Shown here one piece after another: positions 54,377 through 63,156 of a stretch of DNA of 64,000 nucleotides (the first letter of the stretch is position 1; every line of letters starts with the position of its first letter). A program made the translations under genes and the position numbers. Under the pieces are notes generated by a model. The model saw only the letters and a program-made list of their open reading frames with translations. It ran no database searches and was not told where the DNA came from. Source of the stretch: Pseudomonas reidholzensis (GTDB lineage Bacteria; Pseudomonadota; Gammaproteobacteria; Pseudomonadales; Pseudomonadaceae); assembly GCF_900536025.1 (NCBI RefSeq), contig NZ_UNOZ01000025.1:1-64000 (forward strand), read 5' to 3'.

Positions 54377-56071
54377 TCAGAAACCCAGGCTCAGGTGTTC
54401 GGCAATTGGCCCCAGGGCCAGGGTCGGCAAAAAGGTCAGGCCGCCCACCAGCAGGATGGTCACCAGCAGCAGGCTGGTGAACAGCGGGCCATGCGTGGGG
54501 AAGCTGTTCTGCCCCAGTGGCGCGCTGTGCTTCGCCGCCAGGCTGCCGGCCAGCGCCAGCACCGGCAGGATGTAGCCGAAGCGGCCGATGAACATGGCCA
54601 GCGCGATCATCACGTTGTGGAACACCGTGTTGGCGCCGAAACCGGCAAACGCCGAGCCGTTGTTGGCGGTGGCCGAGGTGTAGGCGTAGAGCAACTGGCT
54701 GAAACCGTGGGCACCCGGGTTGCTCACCGCACCCGCCGGACCGGGCAGGCTGGCGGCGATGGCGCCGAGGATCAGCACGCCGACCGGCATCACCAGCAGG
54801 CTGGCCACCAGCAACTGCACTTCGCGGGCCTGGAGTTTCTTGCCGAGGTACTCCGGCGTGCGGCCGATCATCAGCCCCGCCAGGAACACCGCGATCAGCA
54901 CGAACAGGAGCATGCCGTAGAGCCCTGCGCCGACGCCGCCGAAGATCACCTCGCCAACCATCATGTTGGCCATCGCGACCATGCCGGTGAGCGGATTGAG
55001 GCTGTCGTGCATGGCGTTGACCGAGCCGTTCGAGGCGGCAGTGGTGGTCACCGTCCACAGCACCGAACCGGTGGTGCCAAACCGGCTCTCCTTGCCTTCC
55101 ATGGGCGCCGACTGCTGCACCTGGGCGCTGTCCAGCGCCGGGTTGGGCTGATGCTCCGACCACAGCGCGGTAGCGCCGCCGATGAGAAACAGCGAGAGCA
55201 TGCAGGCGAGGATCGCCCGGCTCTGGCGCAGGTCCTTGACGTAGTGGCCGAAGGTGAACACCAGCGCGACCGGGATCAGGATGATCGAGGCCACCTCGAA
55301 CAGGTTGCTCCAGGCCGTGGGGTTCTCGAACGGATGCGCCGAGTTGACGCCGAAGAAGCCGCCACCGTTGGTGCCCAGCTGCTTGATGGCGATCTGGCTG
55401 GCGGCCGGGCCCAAGGGGATGGTCTGGTCGGTGCCTTGCAGGGTCAGCGCGTGGGCATAGTCGGCAAAGGTCTGCGGCACACCCTGCCACACCAGCAGCA
55501 GCGCCAGCACCAGGCACAGCGGCAACAGGCCGTAGAGCGTAGCGCGGGTCATGTCGACCCAGAAGTTGCCCAGGGTGCTCGCCGAGCGCCGGGCGATGCC
55601 GCGGCACAGGGCGACCAGCACGGCCAGGCCGGTGGCGGCGCTGACGAAGTTCTGCACGGTCAGGCCGAGCATCTGGCTCAGGTAGCTGACCGAGGCTTCA
55701 CCGCTGTAGGCCTGCCAGTTGGTGTTGGTGACGAAGCTGACTGCGGTGTTCAGCGCCAACGACCAGTCCTGGCCCGGTAGCTGTTGCGGGTTGAGCGGCA
55801 GGTAGCCCTGCAGCAGCAGGACCGCGAACAGCAGGAGGAACCCGGCCAGGTTGAACGCCAGCAGGGCCAGGGTGTACTGCTTCCAGTTGTGTTCCTGCTC
55901 GGCGCGCACGCCGGCCAGGCGGTAGCAGCCCCGCTCGACGGGGCCGAGGATCGGTGACAGCCAGGTGCGCTGGCCTTCCATGACCTTGTAGTAGAAGCGC
56001 CCGAGCCAGGGCGCGGGCAACAGGACAATGGCGAAAAACGCCAGCAGTAGCGCGTAGTCGTAACTGTGCAT
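54377..56071 (-). CDS. kdpA: K+-transporting ATPase KdpA subunit (channel-like)
   Basis: This 564-residue protein has about ten membrane helices related to K+ channels. Filter-loop sequences are [52 protein letters not shown] and [17 protein letters not shown]. It forms the K+ path of the Kdp complex. GGGAG stands before the ATG at 56071. Preceded by the tiny kdpF gene. Confidence 0.96.
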   Translation of the reverse strand: MHSYDYALLLAFFAIVLLPAPWLGRFYYKVMEGQRTWLSPILGPVERGCYRLAGVRAEQEHNWKQYTLALLAFNLAGFLLLFAVLLLQGYLPLNPQQLPGQDWSLALNTAVSFVTNTNWQAYSGEASVSYLSQMLGLTVQNFVSAATGLAVLVALCRGIARRSASTLGNFWVDMTRATLYGLLPLCLVLALLLVWQGVPQTFADYAHALTLQGTDQTIPLGPAASQIAIKQLGTNGGGFFGVNSAHPFENPTAWSNLFEVASIILIPVALVFTFGHYVKDLRQSRAILACMLSLFLIGGATALWSEHQPNPALDSAQVQQSAPMEGKESRFGTTGSVLWTVTTTAASNGSVNAMHDSLNPLTGMVAMANMMVGEVIFGGVGAGLYGMLLFVLIAVFLAGLMIGRTPEYLGKKLQAREVQLLVASLLVMPVGVLILGAIAASLPGPAGAVSNPGAHGFSQLLYAYTSATANNGSAFAGFGANTVFHNVMIALAMFIGRFGYILPVLALAGSLAAKHSAPLGQNSFPTHGPLFTSLLLVTILLVGGLTFLPTLALGPIAEHLSLGF

Positions 56072-56080
56072 GGCCGCTCC

Positions 56081-56170
56081 CTAGCTGCGATCGGCGCGCA
56101 ACAGCGCCACCAGCAGGTAAACCGCCAACGCCACTGCCAGCAGCAGTGACAACCCATCGAGCATGTACAT
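56081..56170 (-). CDS. kdpF: KdpF small membrane subunit (29 residues)
   Basis: A minus-strand frame of 29 codons reads MYMLDGLSLLLAVALAVYLL, then VALLRADRS and TAG. It is one hydrophobic helix with the family ending (YLxxALLRxxxS). GGGGAG lies 7-8 bases before the ATG, and the stop is 9 bases before the kdpA start. It matches KdpF, which stabilises the complex. Confidence 0.92.
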   Translation of the reverse strand: MYMLDGLSLLLAVALAVYLLVALLRADRS

Positions 56171-56228
56171 GAGCCAATCTCCCCGGTGTGCGGCGGTGGC
56201 CGCTTTGGGAGCATTGTCCGAGGGAGGG

Positions 56229-56279
56229 GCGTAAAGGGGCGAGATCGGGGGGTGGGTCAGGGCATAAAGAGTGCGTAAA
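56229..56279 (-). promoter_or_regulatory. Candidate KdpE binding sites
   Basis: On the minus strand TTTACGC (56279-56273) and TTTATGC (56268-56262) are 11 bases apart start to start, a spacing typical for dimers of OmpR-family regulators. A further TTTACGC is at 56235-56229. They lie 60-110 bases before kdpF and resemble the T-rich E. coli KdpE box. Confidence 0.6.
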
Positions 56280-56297
56280 GATCAGCGAGTGGAACTG

Positions 56298-57602
56298 TCA
56301 AAGGCCTTGCCCGAGGTACAGGCGGTGAACCTCGGCAATCTTGTCCGTGGCGCGCGCGGAGACACCCGCCTGCGCCGCAAAACTCGGCCACTGCTCAACC
56401 GCGTCTGATACCTCCTTGATGATCTGCTGCGCATCCATGCCACGCACCTGGCCCGCCACGCTCAGCAGGTCTTCAATAGAGAATTCATCACGCTTGCCGT
56501 TGATGGTCATCTGGTGGCTATCGACCCAGAAGCTACCGGGCAGGTAGGAATAGGAAACGTCGTATGCCGGAGTCATGTACCAGCTCCCGTCAGTATCCAT
56601 CATAAAGGCCGTGTTCTTGGTGTGATCGTCCTGATTGCGGGCAATCACATTGAAGACCATGCGCCGATAGAACTCTTCAGCGCCGTCGCGTGAAATCCCG
56701 AGGGCACGGAGGACGCCGAATGCTTCCTCGTAGGAATACTGCCCCGGCTTACGAAAATCAGCATGGTCAATCGCGCACAGCGTTGCCATGTGAATTTTCT
56801 CCCCATCGACAGTACGGTCGAATCGCTTGGTCATGAAGTGGGCGCGGCCGCCTTCCTCCAGCAACCGGCACTCGGTCATCATGATGCCTGCCGCCCTGGC
56901 CATGAGGTGGTAGGCATATTCGATACGTCCATAGCCCTGGGAGTCAGCCAGGACTTTCGAGTCCTTCGCTACGTCGAACTTGAGGAGCCAGTACTCGAAC
57001 CCTGCTGGCGCACGCACCTGACCCGAGCGAATCTCACCCTTGTGATTCATTGCGATGACTGCCTTGGCCCGGGCGCCGCCAGCACTCGTACCGATTTGAA
57101 TGAGGTGTTGTAGAGCTGCGTCGTCTACCGATGGATCATGAGCCTGCAATCGCTCGGCAAGCGATTCACGATCTGACAAGACTTCGCTGGCCAACCGAAC
57201 CAACGCATCGATCTGGATGTGTTCGGCCCTGTTCTGCTCAACCGCCATGGCGGGCCTGTACTCCAAAGCCCCCATCCCACGCGCGCCCTGATACAGCAAA
57301 CGCTCGACGGGAGAGAACGTGGCTTTGTCACGACCCTGCTGAGCCAACCACGCATCGATGAGCGCGTTACCGAAATCATCAGGCAGAGAGTCTGCCAAGA
57401 CAGAAGGCAAGCCCTTGAAAGTGTCACGGCCCAACCCCTGGAACACGTAGATGTAGTCCTCGCGCAGGGGCATGTGAAGGGGTGAAATCTCCAATCCGGT
57501 CCTGACGAACTCCGGGGTGTACTCGAACTCACCTCGCTGGGCGTCGACATTCCAGTTGAGCGCACCTACATACACGTCCCACAGATAGATGCGTGCAATC
57601 AC
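56298..57602 (-). CDS. hipA: HipA-family serine/threonine kinase toxin
   Basis: The protein has 434 residues. The N-terminal HipA domain (about 1-110) contains PLHMPLREDYIY, FQGLGRDTFKGLPSVLADSLPD. The kinase part has SAGGARAKAVIAMN (activation/P-loop-like), FMTKRFDR, the catalytic loop VIARNQDDHTKN and the metal-binding TPAYDVSYSY. E. coli HipA phosphorylates glutamyl-tRNA synthetase; the target here is unknown. It starts with GTG at 57602 overlapping the antitoxin stop (GTGA). Slightly lower GC than its neighbours. Confidence 0.9.
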   Translation of the reverse strand: MIARIYLWDVYVGALNWNVDAQRGEFEYTPEFVRTGLEISPLHMPLREDYIYVFQGLGRDTFKGLPSVLADSLPDDFGNALIDAWLAQQGRDKATFSPVERLLYQGARGMGALEYRPAMAVEQNRAEHIQIDALVRLASEVLSDRESLAERLQAHDPSVDDAALQHLIQIGTSAGGARAKAVIAMNHKGEIRSGQVRAPAGFEYWLLKFDVAKDSKVLADSQGYGRIEYAYHLMARAAGIMMTECRLLEEGGRAHFMTKRFDRTVDGEKIHMATLCAIDHADFRKPGQYSYEEAFGVLRALGISRDGAEEFYRRMVFNVIARNQDDHTKNTAFMMDTDGSWYMTPAYDVSYSYLPGSFWVDSHQMTINGKRDEFSIEDLLSVAGQVRGMDAQQIIKEVSDAVEQWPSFAAQAGVSARATDKIAEVHRLYLGQGL

Positions 57603-57991
57603 CAGCTAGTGTCCTTCTTGGAACTCCGGTCGCCAATCAACCTCGGCTTGCCGATGGGTGTCTTGACGGCCGATTTCACATTCGCCGAGGCAGCACGCGC
57701 ATGCCCCGCGCGCAGCCGCTGCTTGCCTTGCATCCTGGCTAACTGGAGTGGGCTCGAGCTGACTTCCTCGATCAGCGTCGCCAGGCGACCTAACTCACCG
57801 AGCACGCGAAGGACAGCGATGACGTTCACGAGTGTGCCTTTCCCAGCCGCGATCTTTCGATACGTTTCCCGAGAGATGCCTGCTTCATGAGCTACGACAT
57901 CCTGGCCAACATTGCGTTTCAAGCGGATGGCCTCGATCCGCTGACCAATTTCACCGGCTATCACGTCATCACTCATGGATGAAAGTCTCAT
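57599..57991 (-). CDS. hipB: HipB-type antitoxin, XRE helix-turn-helix
   Basis: This 130-residue protein has a helix-turn-helix at about 15-70 (GQRIEAIRLKRNVGQDVVAHEAGISRETYRKIAAGKG). A basic tail of 50 residues (RLRAGHARAASANVKSAVK) is longer than in E. coli HipB. It neutralises HipA and represses the pair. Start could be ATG 57976. The sites CGCCTA-N6-TAGGCG upstream are the probable operators. Confidence 0.85.
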   Translation of the reverse strand: MRLSSMSDDVIAGEIGQRIEAIRLKRNVGQDVVAHEAGISRETYRKIAAGKGTLVNVIAVLRVLGELGRLATLIEEVSSSPLQLARMQGKQRLRAGHARAASANVKSAVKTPIGKPRLIGDRSSKKDTSW

Positions 57992-57993
57992 AG

Positions 57994-58011
57994 CGCCTAG
58001 ATTCCTATGCT
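57994..58011. promoter_or_regulatory. hipBA operator-like site 1
   Basis: CGCCTA-GATTCC-TATGCT has one perfect half site and one weak half. It touches the start region of hipB. Confidence 0.45.
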
Positions 58012-58034
58012 TTGAAGGCGATAAAACGTGCTTA

Positions 58035-58052
58035 CGCCTAGAATTATAGGTG
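58035..58052. promoter_or_regulatory. hipBA operator-like site 2 over a TATAAT
   Basis: CGCCTA-GAATTA-TAGGTG is nearly symmetric. It contains a perfect TATAAT on the minus strand (58048-58043) at a good distance from hipB, so a bound repressor would cover the promoter. No clear -35 is visible. Confidence 0.6.
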
Positions 58053-58144
58053 AAGAACTATCATAGAATTTTACAACCGCAGCATTTAAGAAGAATCACA
58101 TAATGCCCATTATTACAGGCATAGCATGTGAATAATCGGCCTAA

Positions 58145-58162
58145 CGCCTACAAAACTAGGCG
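58145..58162. promoter_or_regulatory. hipBA operator-like site 3
   Basis: CGCCTA-CAAAAC-TAGGCG is a perfect inverted repeat with 6-base spacer, 110 bases from site 2 and close to the end of the next gene. The spacer 58010-58190 is AT-rich and holds no gene. Confidence 0.55.
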
Positions 58163-58198
58163 CTATTTCTTAGCTAATAATGCAGAGCGGCTCTACAT

Positions 58199-59251
58199 TC
58201 ACCGCGCCACAGGCGGCTGCCCGGCGCTGCGGCTCCAGTCCAGCAGCAGGCTGTACGCCACCGCCAGCAAGGTCGGGCCGATGAACAAGCCGATAAAGCC
58301 GAACGCGATCAAGCCACCAAACACCCCCAGCAGCACGATCACCAGCGGCAGGTTGCCGCCACGGCTGATCAGGTAAGGCTTGAGCACGTTGTCCACGCCA
58401 CTGATGACGAACGTGCCCCAGACCCCGAGAAACACCGCCATGCCGTACTCGCCCTGCCACACCAGCCACGCGGTGGCCGGGATCCATGCCAGCGGCGGGC
58501 CCATGGGGATCAGGCTGAGCATGAAGGTGACCAGGCCGAGCACGATCGCCCCCGGCACGCCGGCAATCAGGAAGCCGATCATTGCCAGCAGGCCCTGGGC
58601 CGCCGCCGTACCGATCACGCCGTTGACCACGCGCTGCACGGTGCCGGCCACCAGGTCGAGGTAATACTCGGCGCGCTCGCCGATCAGCCGCTGCAGCAGG
58701 CGCAGGACGAAGGCCGCCAGGCGCGGCCCGTCGCGGTAGAAGAAGAATACGAAGACCAGGCTCAAGGTCAGCTCGAGCACCCCGCCGCCAATCTGCGCGC
58801 TGCGCGCCAGCAGCCAGTTGCCCACCTGCCCCAGGTATGGCTTGACCGAGGCCATCAGCGCCGCGCCTTGCTGATCGACCGAATCCCACCAGGCCACCAG
58901 ACGCTCGCCGACGAGGGGAATCCCGCCTAGCCAGGCCGGCGCATCCGGCAGGCCGTCGACCTGGACATCACGCACAAAGGCCGTGGCATCGCGGATATGG
59001 TCGGCCAGGTTGAACCCCAGCCACACCAGCGGCAGCGCCACCAGCAGGATCCAGACTGTGGTCAGCAGCGCCGCGGCCAGGGTTTCCCGGCCACCCAGCG
59101 CGCGCGTCAGCAGGCGCATCAACGGCCAACTGGCGAACGCCAGGATGGCGCCCCAGAGCAACGCGGAGATAAACGGCGCCATCACCCACACGCCGGCGCC
59201 GAGCAGCGCCAGCAAGAGGATCTGCACCAGCAGGCGATCGTTGTTGGCCAT
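58199..59251 (-). CDS. AI-2E/PerM-family membrane protein
   Basis: This 350-residue protein has 7-8 helices. The N-terminal pair LLVQILLLALLGAGVWVMAP and FISALLWGAILAFASWPLM is followed by a middle soluble stretch. The family motif region GTAAAQGLLAMIGFLIAGVPGA and LIPMGPPLAWIPATAWL follow. The family includes the AI-2 exporter and Na+/H+ antiporters; function here open. An alternative GTG start at 59263 directly follows the stop of the DUF4892 gene. Confidence 0.85.
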   Translation of the reverse strand: MANNDRLLVQILLLALLGAGVWVMAPFISALLWGAILAFASWPLMRLLTRALGGRETLAAALLTTVWILLVALPLVWLGFNLADHIRDATAFVRDVQVDGLPDAPAWLGGIPLVGERLVAWWDSVDQQGAALMASVKPYLGQVGNWLLARSAQIGGGVLELTLSLVFVFFFYRDGPRLAAFVLRLLQRLIGERAEYYLDLVAGTVQRVVNGVIGTAAAQGLLAMIGFLIAGVPGAIVLGLVTFMLSLIPMGPPLAWIPATAWLVWQGEYGMAVFLGVWGTFVISGVDNVLKPYLISRGGNLPLVIVLLGVFGGLIAFGFIGLFIGPTLLAVAYSLLLDWSRSAGQPPVAR

Positions 59252-59263
59252 GGGCGCGCTCAC

Positions 59264-60046
59264 TTAACGGATCAGTTCCAGGTGCAAGCCTTCAGTCGGC
59301 GCCGTGCCGGTTTCCAGTCGCGAGCCGCGCACACCGGCCTTGACCAGTTGCTCGCGCCAGGCTTCGGCCTGCTTGCCGCTGAGGCTCAGGCGCAGGGTGC
59401 TGTCGAGGTTGAGGCTGCGCCCGAGCAGGGTCACCCAGGCCGGTTGCGGGGCGGCCAGGTCGGGGTAGTCGAGCTTGCCGGTGTCGCGCAGTTCGCGCAT
59501 CACCGTCGCCGAGGTCGGCAGCAGCTCGCCCAGTGGGCTTTCGGCGACGAATTCTTCGACGTGCAGGTAGGCGCGCTTGTTGCCCGCCGTGACGCTGTAC
59601 AGGGCGACCAGGGTATTGGCCTCGTCAGCCGAGCGGCGCAGGAGGATGAACGCCTGCTGCTCGTCGCCGCCATTGAGCCGGGCGTTCTTGAAGATTTCGT
59701 TGGCCCACAGGCTGGCTTCGCCGCAATCGCGCTTCTCGCACCAGAACAACGGATAACCGCCGTCTTGCTGGAGCGCTTCGCGGGCACTGGTAAAGGCCTC
59801 GCGCGCGGTGCGCTCGGCGGGCAGCTCGTAGGTCACGGAGCGGACCTGGCCACGGCTCTCGACCTTGCCTTCAAGGCGCAAGCTGCCGCTGATCTTGCGT
59901 AACGAGCCCATCGGATAGACCCGTTCCTGGTCATCCTGCGAGCGCTCGGCGACCACCTTGGCATCCAGCGGAACCGGCAAGGTGCCGGCCAGTAGCAACG
60001 GGCTGGCGAGGCCCAGGCAGCCGGCGATGATGACTCGAATGCTCAT
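59264..60046 (-). CDS. DUF4892 exported protein
   Basis: This 260-residue protein has a signal peptide (VIIAGCLGLASPLLLAG). The DUF4892 pattern follows: VPLDAKVVAERSQDDQERVYPMGSLRKISG, then FWCEKRDCGEASLWANEIF, with two cysteines that may form a disulfide in the periplasm. The C-terminal part resembles a peptidoglycan-binding type fold only loosely. The ATG at 60046 was chosen because it begins the signal peptide; the frame runs open to 60196. Function unknown. Confidence 0.8.
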   Translation of the reverse strand: MSIRVIIAGCLGLASPLLLAGTLPVPLDAKVVAERSQDDQERVYPMGSLRKISGSLRLEGKVESRGQVRSVTYELPAERTAREAFTSAREALQQDGGYPLFWCEKRDCGEASLWANEIFKNARLNGGDEQQAFILLRRSADEANTLVALYSVTAGNKRAYLHVEEFVAESPLGELLPTSATVMRELRDTGKLDYPDLAAPQPAWVTLLGRSLNLDSTLRLSLSGKQAEAWREQLVKAGVRGSRLETGTAPTEGLHLELIR

Positions 60047-60155
60047 CGGCCACCCATGCCGCACGCGGCGCCGGTGATTGGATAATGGAGGTCTGGCATG
60101 TACATGGTTGTCTCCCTGTTCAACCCGCCAAGCCTCGGCACTTGTCCGGTGCAAG

Positions 60156-61010
60156 TCAAGAAAACCCGAAGAAGCGATTGATACAGTCTGCGACAAGGGT
60201 CGCGCCCTGTGGGTCGTTGAGGTGCAGGTGATGGCCGCCGGGCAGCGTCACCTGCTCAAAGGGTAGCTGCTCCAGCAGCGCCGTGTGCCGCACGAGCATG
60301 CCTTCTGCGGCGACCACCAGGCAGGCCGGGCACTTCAGCCGGTGGACGAAGGCCATGGCCTGGGCCTCGCTGATGCGCACCGGCGATGGCAGCGTCAGGC
60401 GGCTGTCGCTGCGCCAGGAGTAACCGCCCGGCACCGGCATCAGGCCACGCTGGGCGAGCAACTCGGCCGCCTCGCGGCTGACCGCGACCAGGCCTTTCAT
60501 GCGTGCCTCGACGCCGTCTTCGATGCTGGCGTAGACCGTCTTGCGCTTGCCATCCAGGCGCAGCTGGGCGTGCAGGGCCATGCCCAGCCGCTCGGCGGCA
60601 TCCTGCTCGCCGCTGGTGGGCGGGATCACCCCGTCGATCAGCAGCAGATGGCTGACCCGATCGGGCAAGGCACCCGCCAGTTGCACCGAGATGATCGCCC
60701 CCAGCGAATGGCCGATCAGGCCGAAGCGCTGCCAGCCCAACTGTTCCGCCACCCGCAGCACGTCGTGGGCATAGTCGGCCAGGGTGTAGCCGGCGCCTGC
60801 CGGGCGATGCTCCGAGTAGCCATGCCCGGCCAGGTCCAGGGCGACGATACGCAGCCCCTTCAGCTGTGGTGCCAGCAGCGCGAAGCTGTTGGCGTTGTCC
60901 AGCCAGCCGTGCAGGGCGATCACCGGCACGCCGTCGGCCGGGCCGAACAGGTGGGCGGCCAACTCGATATGGCCGAGGTTCAGGCGAACTTCTTCGACGT
61001 GCGCGCTCAT
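60156..61010 (-). CDS. Alpha/beta hydrolase (first of pair)
   Basis: The protein has 284 residues. The oxyanion motif is ALHGWLDNANSFA, the nucleophile Ser lies in LIGHSLGAIISVQLA (about 100), and the catalytic His in GGHHLHLNDPQG. Probably an esterase of unspecified substrate. ATG at 61010 overlaps the stop of the second hydrolase gene (ATGA), so both are translated together. Confidence 0.88.
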   Translation of the reverse strand: MSAHVEEVRLNLGHIELAAHLFGPADGVPVIALHGWLDNANSFALLAPQLKGLRIVALDLAGHGYSEHRPAGAGYTLADYAHDVLRVAEQLGWQRFGLIGHSLGAIISVQLAGALPDRVSHLLLIDGVIPPTSGEQDAAERLGMALHAQLRLDGKRKTVYASIEDGVEARMKGLVAVSREAAELLAQRGLMPVPGGYSWRSDSRLTLPSPVRISEAQAMAFVHRLKCPACLVVAAEGMLVRHTALLEQLPFEQVTLPGGHHLHLNDPQGATLVADCINRFFGFS

Positions 61011-61795
61011 GCCTGGCTCCAGCGGTCGAACAGGCCCTTGATCAGGCTGGCGGTGTCGCTCGGGCGCTCGAGCGGGAACATGTGCCCGCCCGGCACACTG
61101 TGGTACTCGCCTTTGGGCATGCCGCGCACGGCCAGCGCATGGTGCCGGCGGATGACCCGGCTGCGGTCGCCTCGGACCATCGCCAGCGGCACCTGCAGTT
61201 GCCGCGCGGGCGCGGGGCTGGCATGCGGGAGGTTGCGGTAGATGCTGATTTCGGTGGCCGGGTCGAAGCGCAGGCGCAAGCCGCCTTCGGCTTGTTCCAG
61301 GCCATGTTCCAGGTACGCCTCGAGGCAGTCGGGGTCAAAATGGCGGAACAGTGTTTTGCCGGCGAAATAGCCACGGGCGCTGTCCAGATCGGCAAAGGAC
61401 TCACGCCGGCCCAGGGTACGCCCGGCCGGGGTGATCCGGTCGATGAAGCCAAAGCGCTTGGCAGTGCGGATCAGCCACTGATCGGCGCGGGTCAGCACCG
61501 GCGAGTCGAGCATCACCACGCCACGGTAATACTGCGGACAACGCAAGGCCGCGTGCAGGTGCAGGACCCCGCCCAGGGAATGGCCGACCCCCCACACCGG
61601 CGCCGCCTGCTGCGCCAGGTGGTGGAGCAGCTCATCGACCAGGTTCTGCCAGTTGTCGTCGACCGGAAAACGCGGGTCGTGGGCGTGCTGGGCCAGGTGC
61701 TGGACCTCATAGTCAGGCGCCAGCGCGGCAAACAGCTTGCCGTAGGTGGCCGAGGGGAAGCCATTGGCATGGGCGAAGAAGATCTGCTGCGACAT
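61007..61795 (-). CDS. Alpha/beta hydrolase (second of pair)
   Basis: The protein has 262 residues. The start MSQQIFFAHANGFPSATYG gives the oxyanion region, the nucleophile lies in GVGHSLGGVLHLHAAL (about 90), and the catalytic His in PGGHMFPLERP. Substrate unknown. It is upstream of the first hydrolase gene and shares four bases with it; the pair is found in this order next to gpsA in Pseudomonas as I recall. A frame extension to 61879 is not family-like. Confidence 0.86.
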   Translation of the reverse strand: MSQQIFFAHANGFPSATYGKLFAALAPDYEVQHLAQHAHDPRFPVDDNWQNLVDELLHHLAQQAAPVWGVGHSLGGVLHLHAALRCPQYYRGVVMLDSPVLTRADQWLIRTAKRFGFIDRITPAGRTLGRRESFADLDSARGYFAGKTLFRHFDPDCLEAYLEHGLEQAEGGLRLRFDPATEISIYRNLPHASPAPARQLQVPLAMVRGDRSRVIRRHHALAVRGMPKGEYHSVPGGHMFPLERPSDTASLIKGLFDRWSQA

Positions 61796-61901
61796 GGCCG
61801 GCTGCTCTGCACGCGGGAATGATGGCCCATTGTCGGCAAGGTGGGCAGTGGGGGCAACGTCCGGATAGGTCATCGCCAAGGGCGATCAGGTCATTCAGGG
61901 G

Positions 61902-62243
61902 TCAATCGAAGCTGGCCATCGAACGACGCAGGCAGGAATGCATATACGCCAGCTGATACTCCAGCGCCTCTCGGGCGAGCGCCTTGTTCGCCTCATCGAG
62001 TTCAAGCCGGCGCAGGGCCAGGCAACTGGTTTGCAGCAAATGCGCCATGCGGATACTCGCCAGGCGCAACGCTTCAAGCTCACGAGGCTGCTGCGACTTG
62101 CGCAACAAAAGGTCGAGGCTGGCCTCGGCACAGTCCTGCAGCAGCAGGTGCTCGGCGATGTCTGGCACACCCTGGTCACGCAGGGTGTCCAGCAACGGTT
62201 GCGGGTCGAGCGACCCTATCAGTTCAAGCCGCCGACTGCTCAT
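61902..62243 (-). CDS. Conserved hypothetical helical protein
   Basis: This 113-residue, almost wholly helical protein is leucine-rich (LLLQDCAEASLDLLLRK, LRLASIRMAHLLQTSCLALRRLELDEANKALAREALEYQ). It has no signal peptide. GGGAG precedes the ATG at 62243. I recognise no family. It lies between the hydrolases and sixA on the same strand. Confidence 0.7.
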   Translation of the reverse strand: MSSRRLELIGSLDPQPLLDTLRDQGVPDIAEHLLLQDCAEASLDLLLRKSQQPRELEALRLASIRMAHLLQTSCLALRRLELDEANKALAREALEYQLAYMHSCLRRSMASFD

Positions 62244-62308
62244 CCACCACTCCCTGGCCATCGTTCGCGTCATTGTCGATCAACCCTAACAATGCTTCGA
62301 ACGCGACA

Positions 62309-62332
62309 GCAACTGACAAAAATGCCAGTTGC
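62309..62332. terminator. Small inverted repeat after sixA
   Basis: GCAACTG and CAGTTGC form a perfect 7-bp stem with a 10-base loop, 7 bases after the sixA stop. Without a T run, termination is uncertain. Confidence 0.35.
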
Positions 62333-62338
62333 CAAGGC

Positions 62339-62797
62339 CTAGCCGGGGTGATCGAGGCTGCGCAAGGTCATCAGGCCGGCCAATGGCCAATCCCCTTCCA
62401 GCTCGGCGAGGCTGGCAGTGCTCATCGGCGCAGGCGCCTGCAGGTGGCCCTGCTCGAGCATGCACACCAGCCCACCGACCAAGGGCTGGTGGCTGACCAG
62501 CAGGACGTGCTCCAGGCCCAACTGATCGAGCTCGGCGATGGCTTGGCGCACATCGCTGTCGGGGGTCAGCCAGGGCACGGTGCGCACCGGCTCGGCAAAG
62601 CCCAGGGCGCCGTGCACCAGCGCTGCCGTCTGCTGGGCGCGCACGTACGGGCTGGCGACAATCGCCTGCAACGGCTGGCCGATCAGCCGCGCGGCGCTGC
62701 GCAGCACCTGTTCGCGGCCATGCGCCGTGAGGCGCCGCTCGGCGTCGGTATTGGCGCGCTGCTCGGCTTCACCGTGACGCAGGACCCACAGCTTCAC
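62339..62797 (-). CDS. sixA: Phosphohistidine phosphatase SixA
   Basis: This 152-residue histidine phosphatase has the RHG motif LWVLRHGEAEQRANTDAERRLTAHGREQV at the start and the second His in LLVSHQPLVGGL. It removes phosphate from HPt domains of phosphorelays. The ATG at 62797 overlaps the DUF4389 stop. Confidence 0.92.
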   Translation of the reverse strand: MKLWVLRHGEAEQRANTDAERRLTAHGREQVLRSAARLIGQPLQAIVASPYVRAQQTAALVHGALGFAEPVRTVPWLTPDSDVRQAIAELDQLGLEHVLLVSHQPLVGGLVCMLEQGHLQAPAPMSTASLAELEGDWPLAGLMTLRSLDHPG

Positions 62798-63141
62798 AGC
62801 TTCGGCTCCTCGTCCCGCACCGGGTGCGGTGCCGGGGCGACGGCATGCGGCACCTCGCCTTCAGGCGCGCGCGCGGTCGGCCAGTCGGAGAACGGCCAAG
62901 GCTTGGTGTCCGTGTGGAAGGTGCCAAACCGGCCGATCTGCGCCAGGTACTGGCTCAGGCTGTCGCCGAAGTTCATCAGGCTGGCGCTGGGCGCGCCGTA
63001 GATCAGCCGGTAGATCAGCTGCACCAGCACCAGGCCGCCCAGCAGCAACTCGGCCAGTTGCCAGACCACCAGGAACACCAGCATCCACAGCACCCGCAGG
63101 ATGATCGACTCGCGTTGGGCGCGCTCCGGGGTATCGTTCAT
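62794..63141 (-). CDS. DUF4389 membrane protein
   Basis: This 115-residue protein has one or two membrane segments (ILRVLWMLVFLVVWQLAELLLGGLVLVQLIYRLIYG) and the DUF4389 motif LMNFGDSLSQYLAQIGRFGTFHTDTKPWPFSDW. Function unknown; regularly encoded between gpsA and sixA in pseudomonads. It overlaps sixA by four bases and lies 15 bases behind gpsA. Confidence 0.85.
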   Translation of the reverse strand: MNDTPERAQRESIILRVLWMLVFLVVWQLAELLLGGLVLVQLIYRLIYGAPSASLMNFGDSLSQYLAQIGRFGTFHTDTKPWPFSDWPTARAPEGEVPHAVAPAPHPVRDEEPKL

Positions 63142-63156
63142 GTCTCGCTCCTTGAA

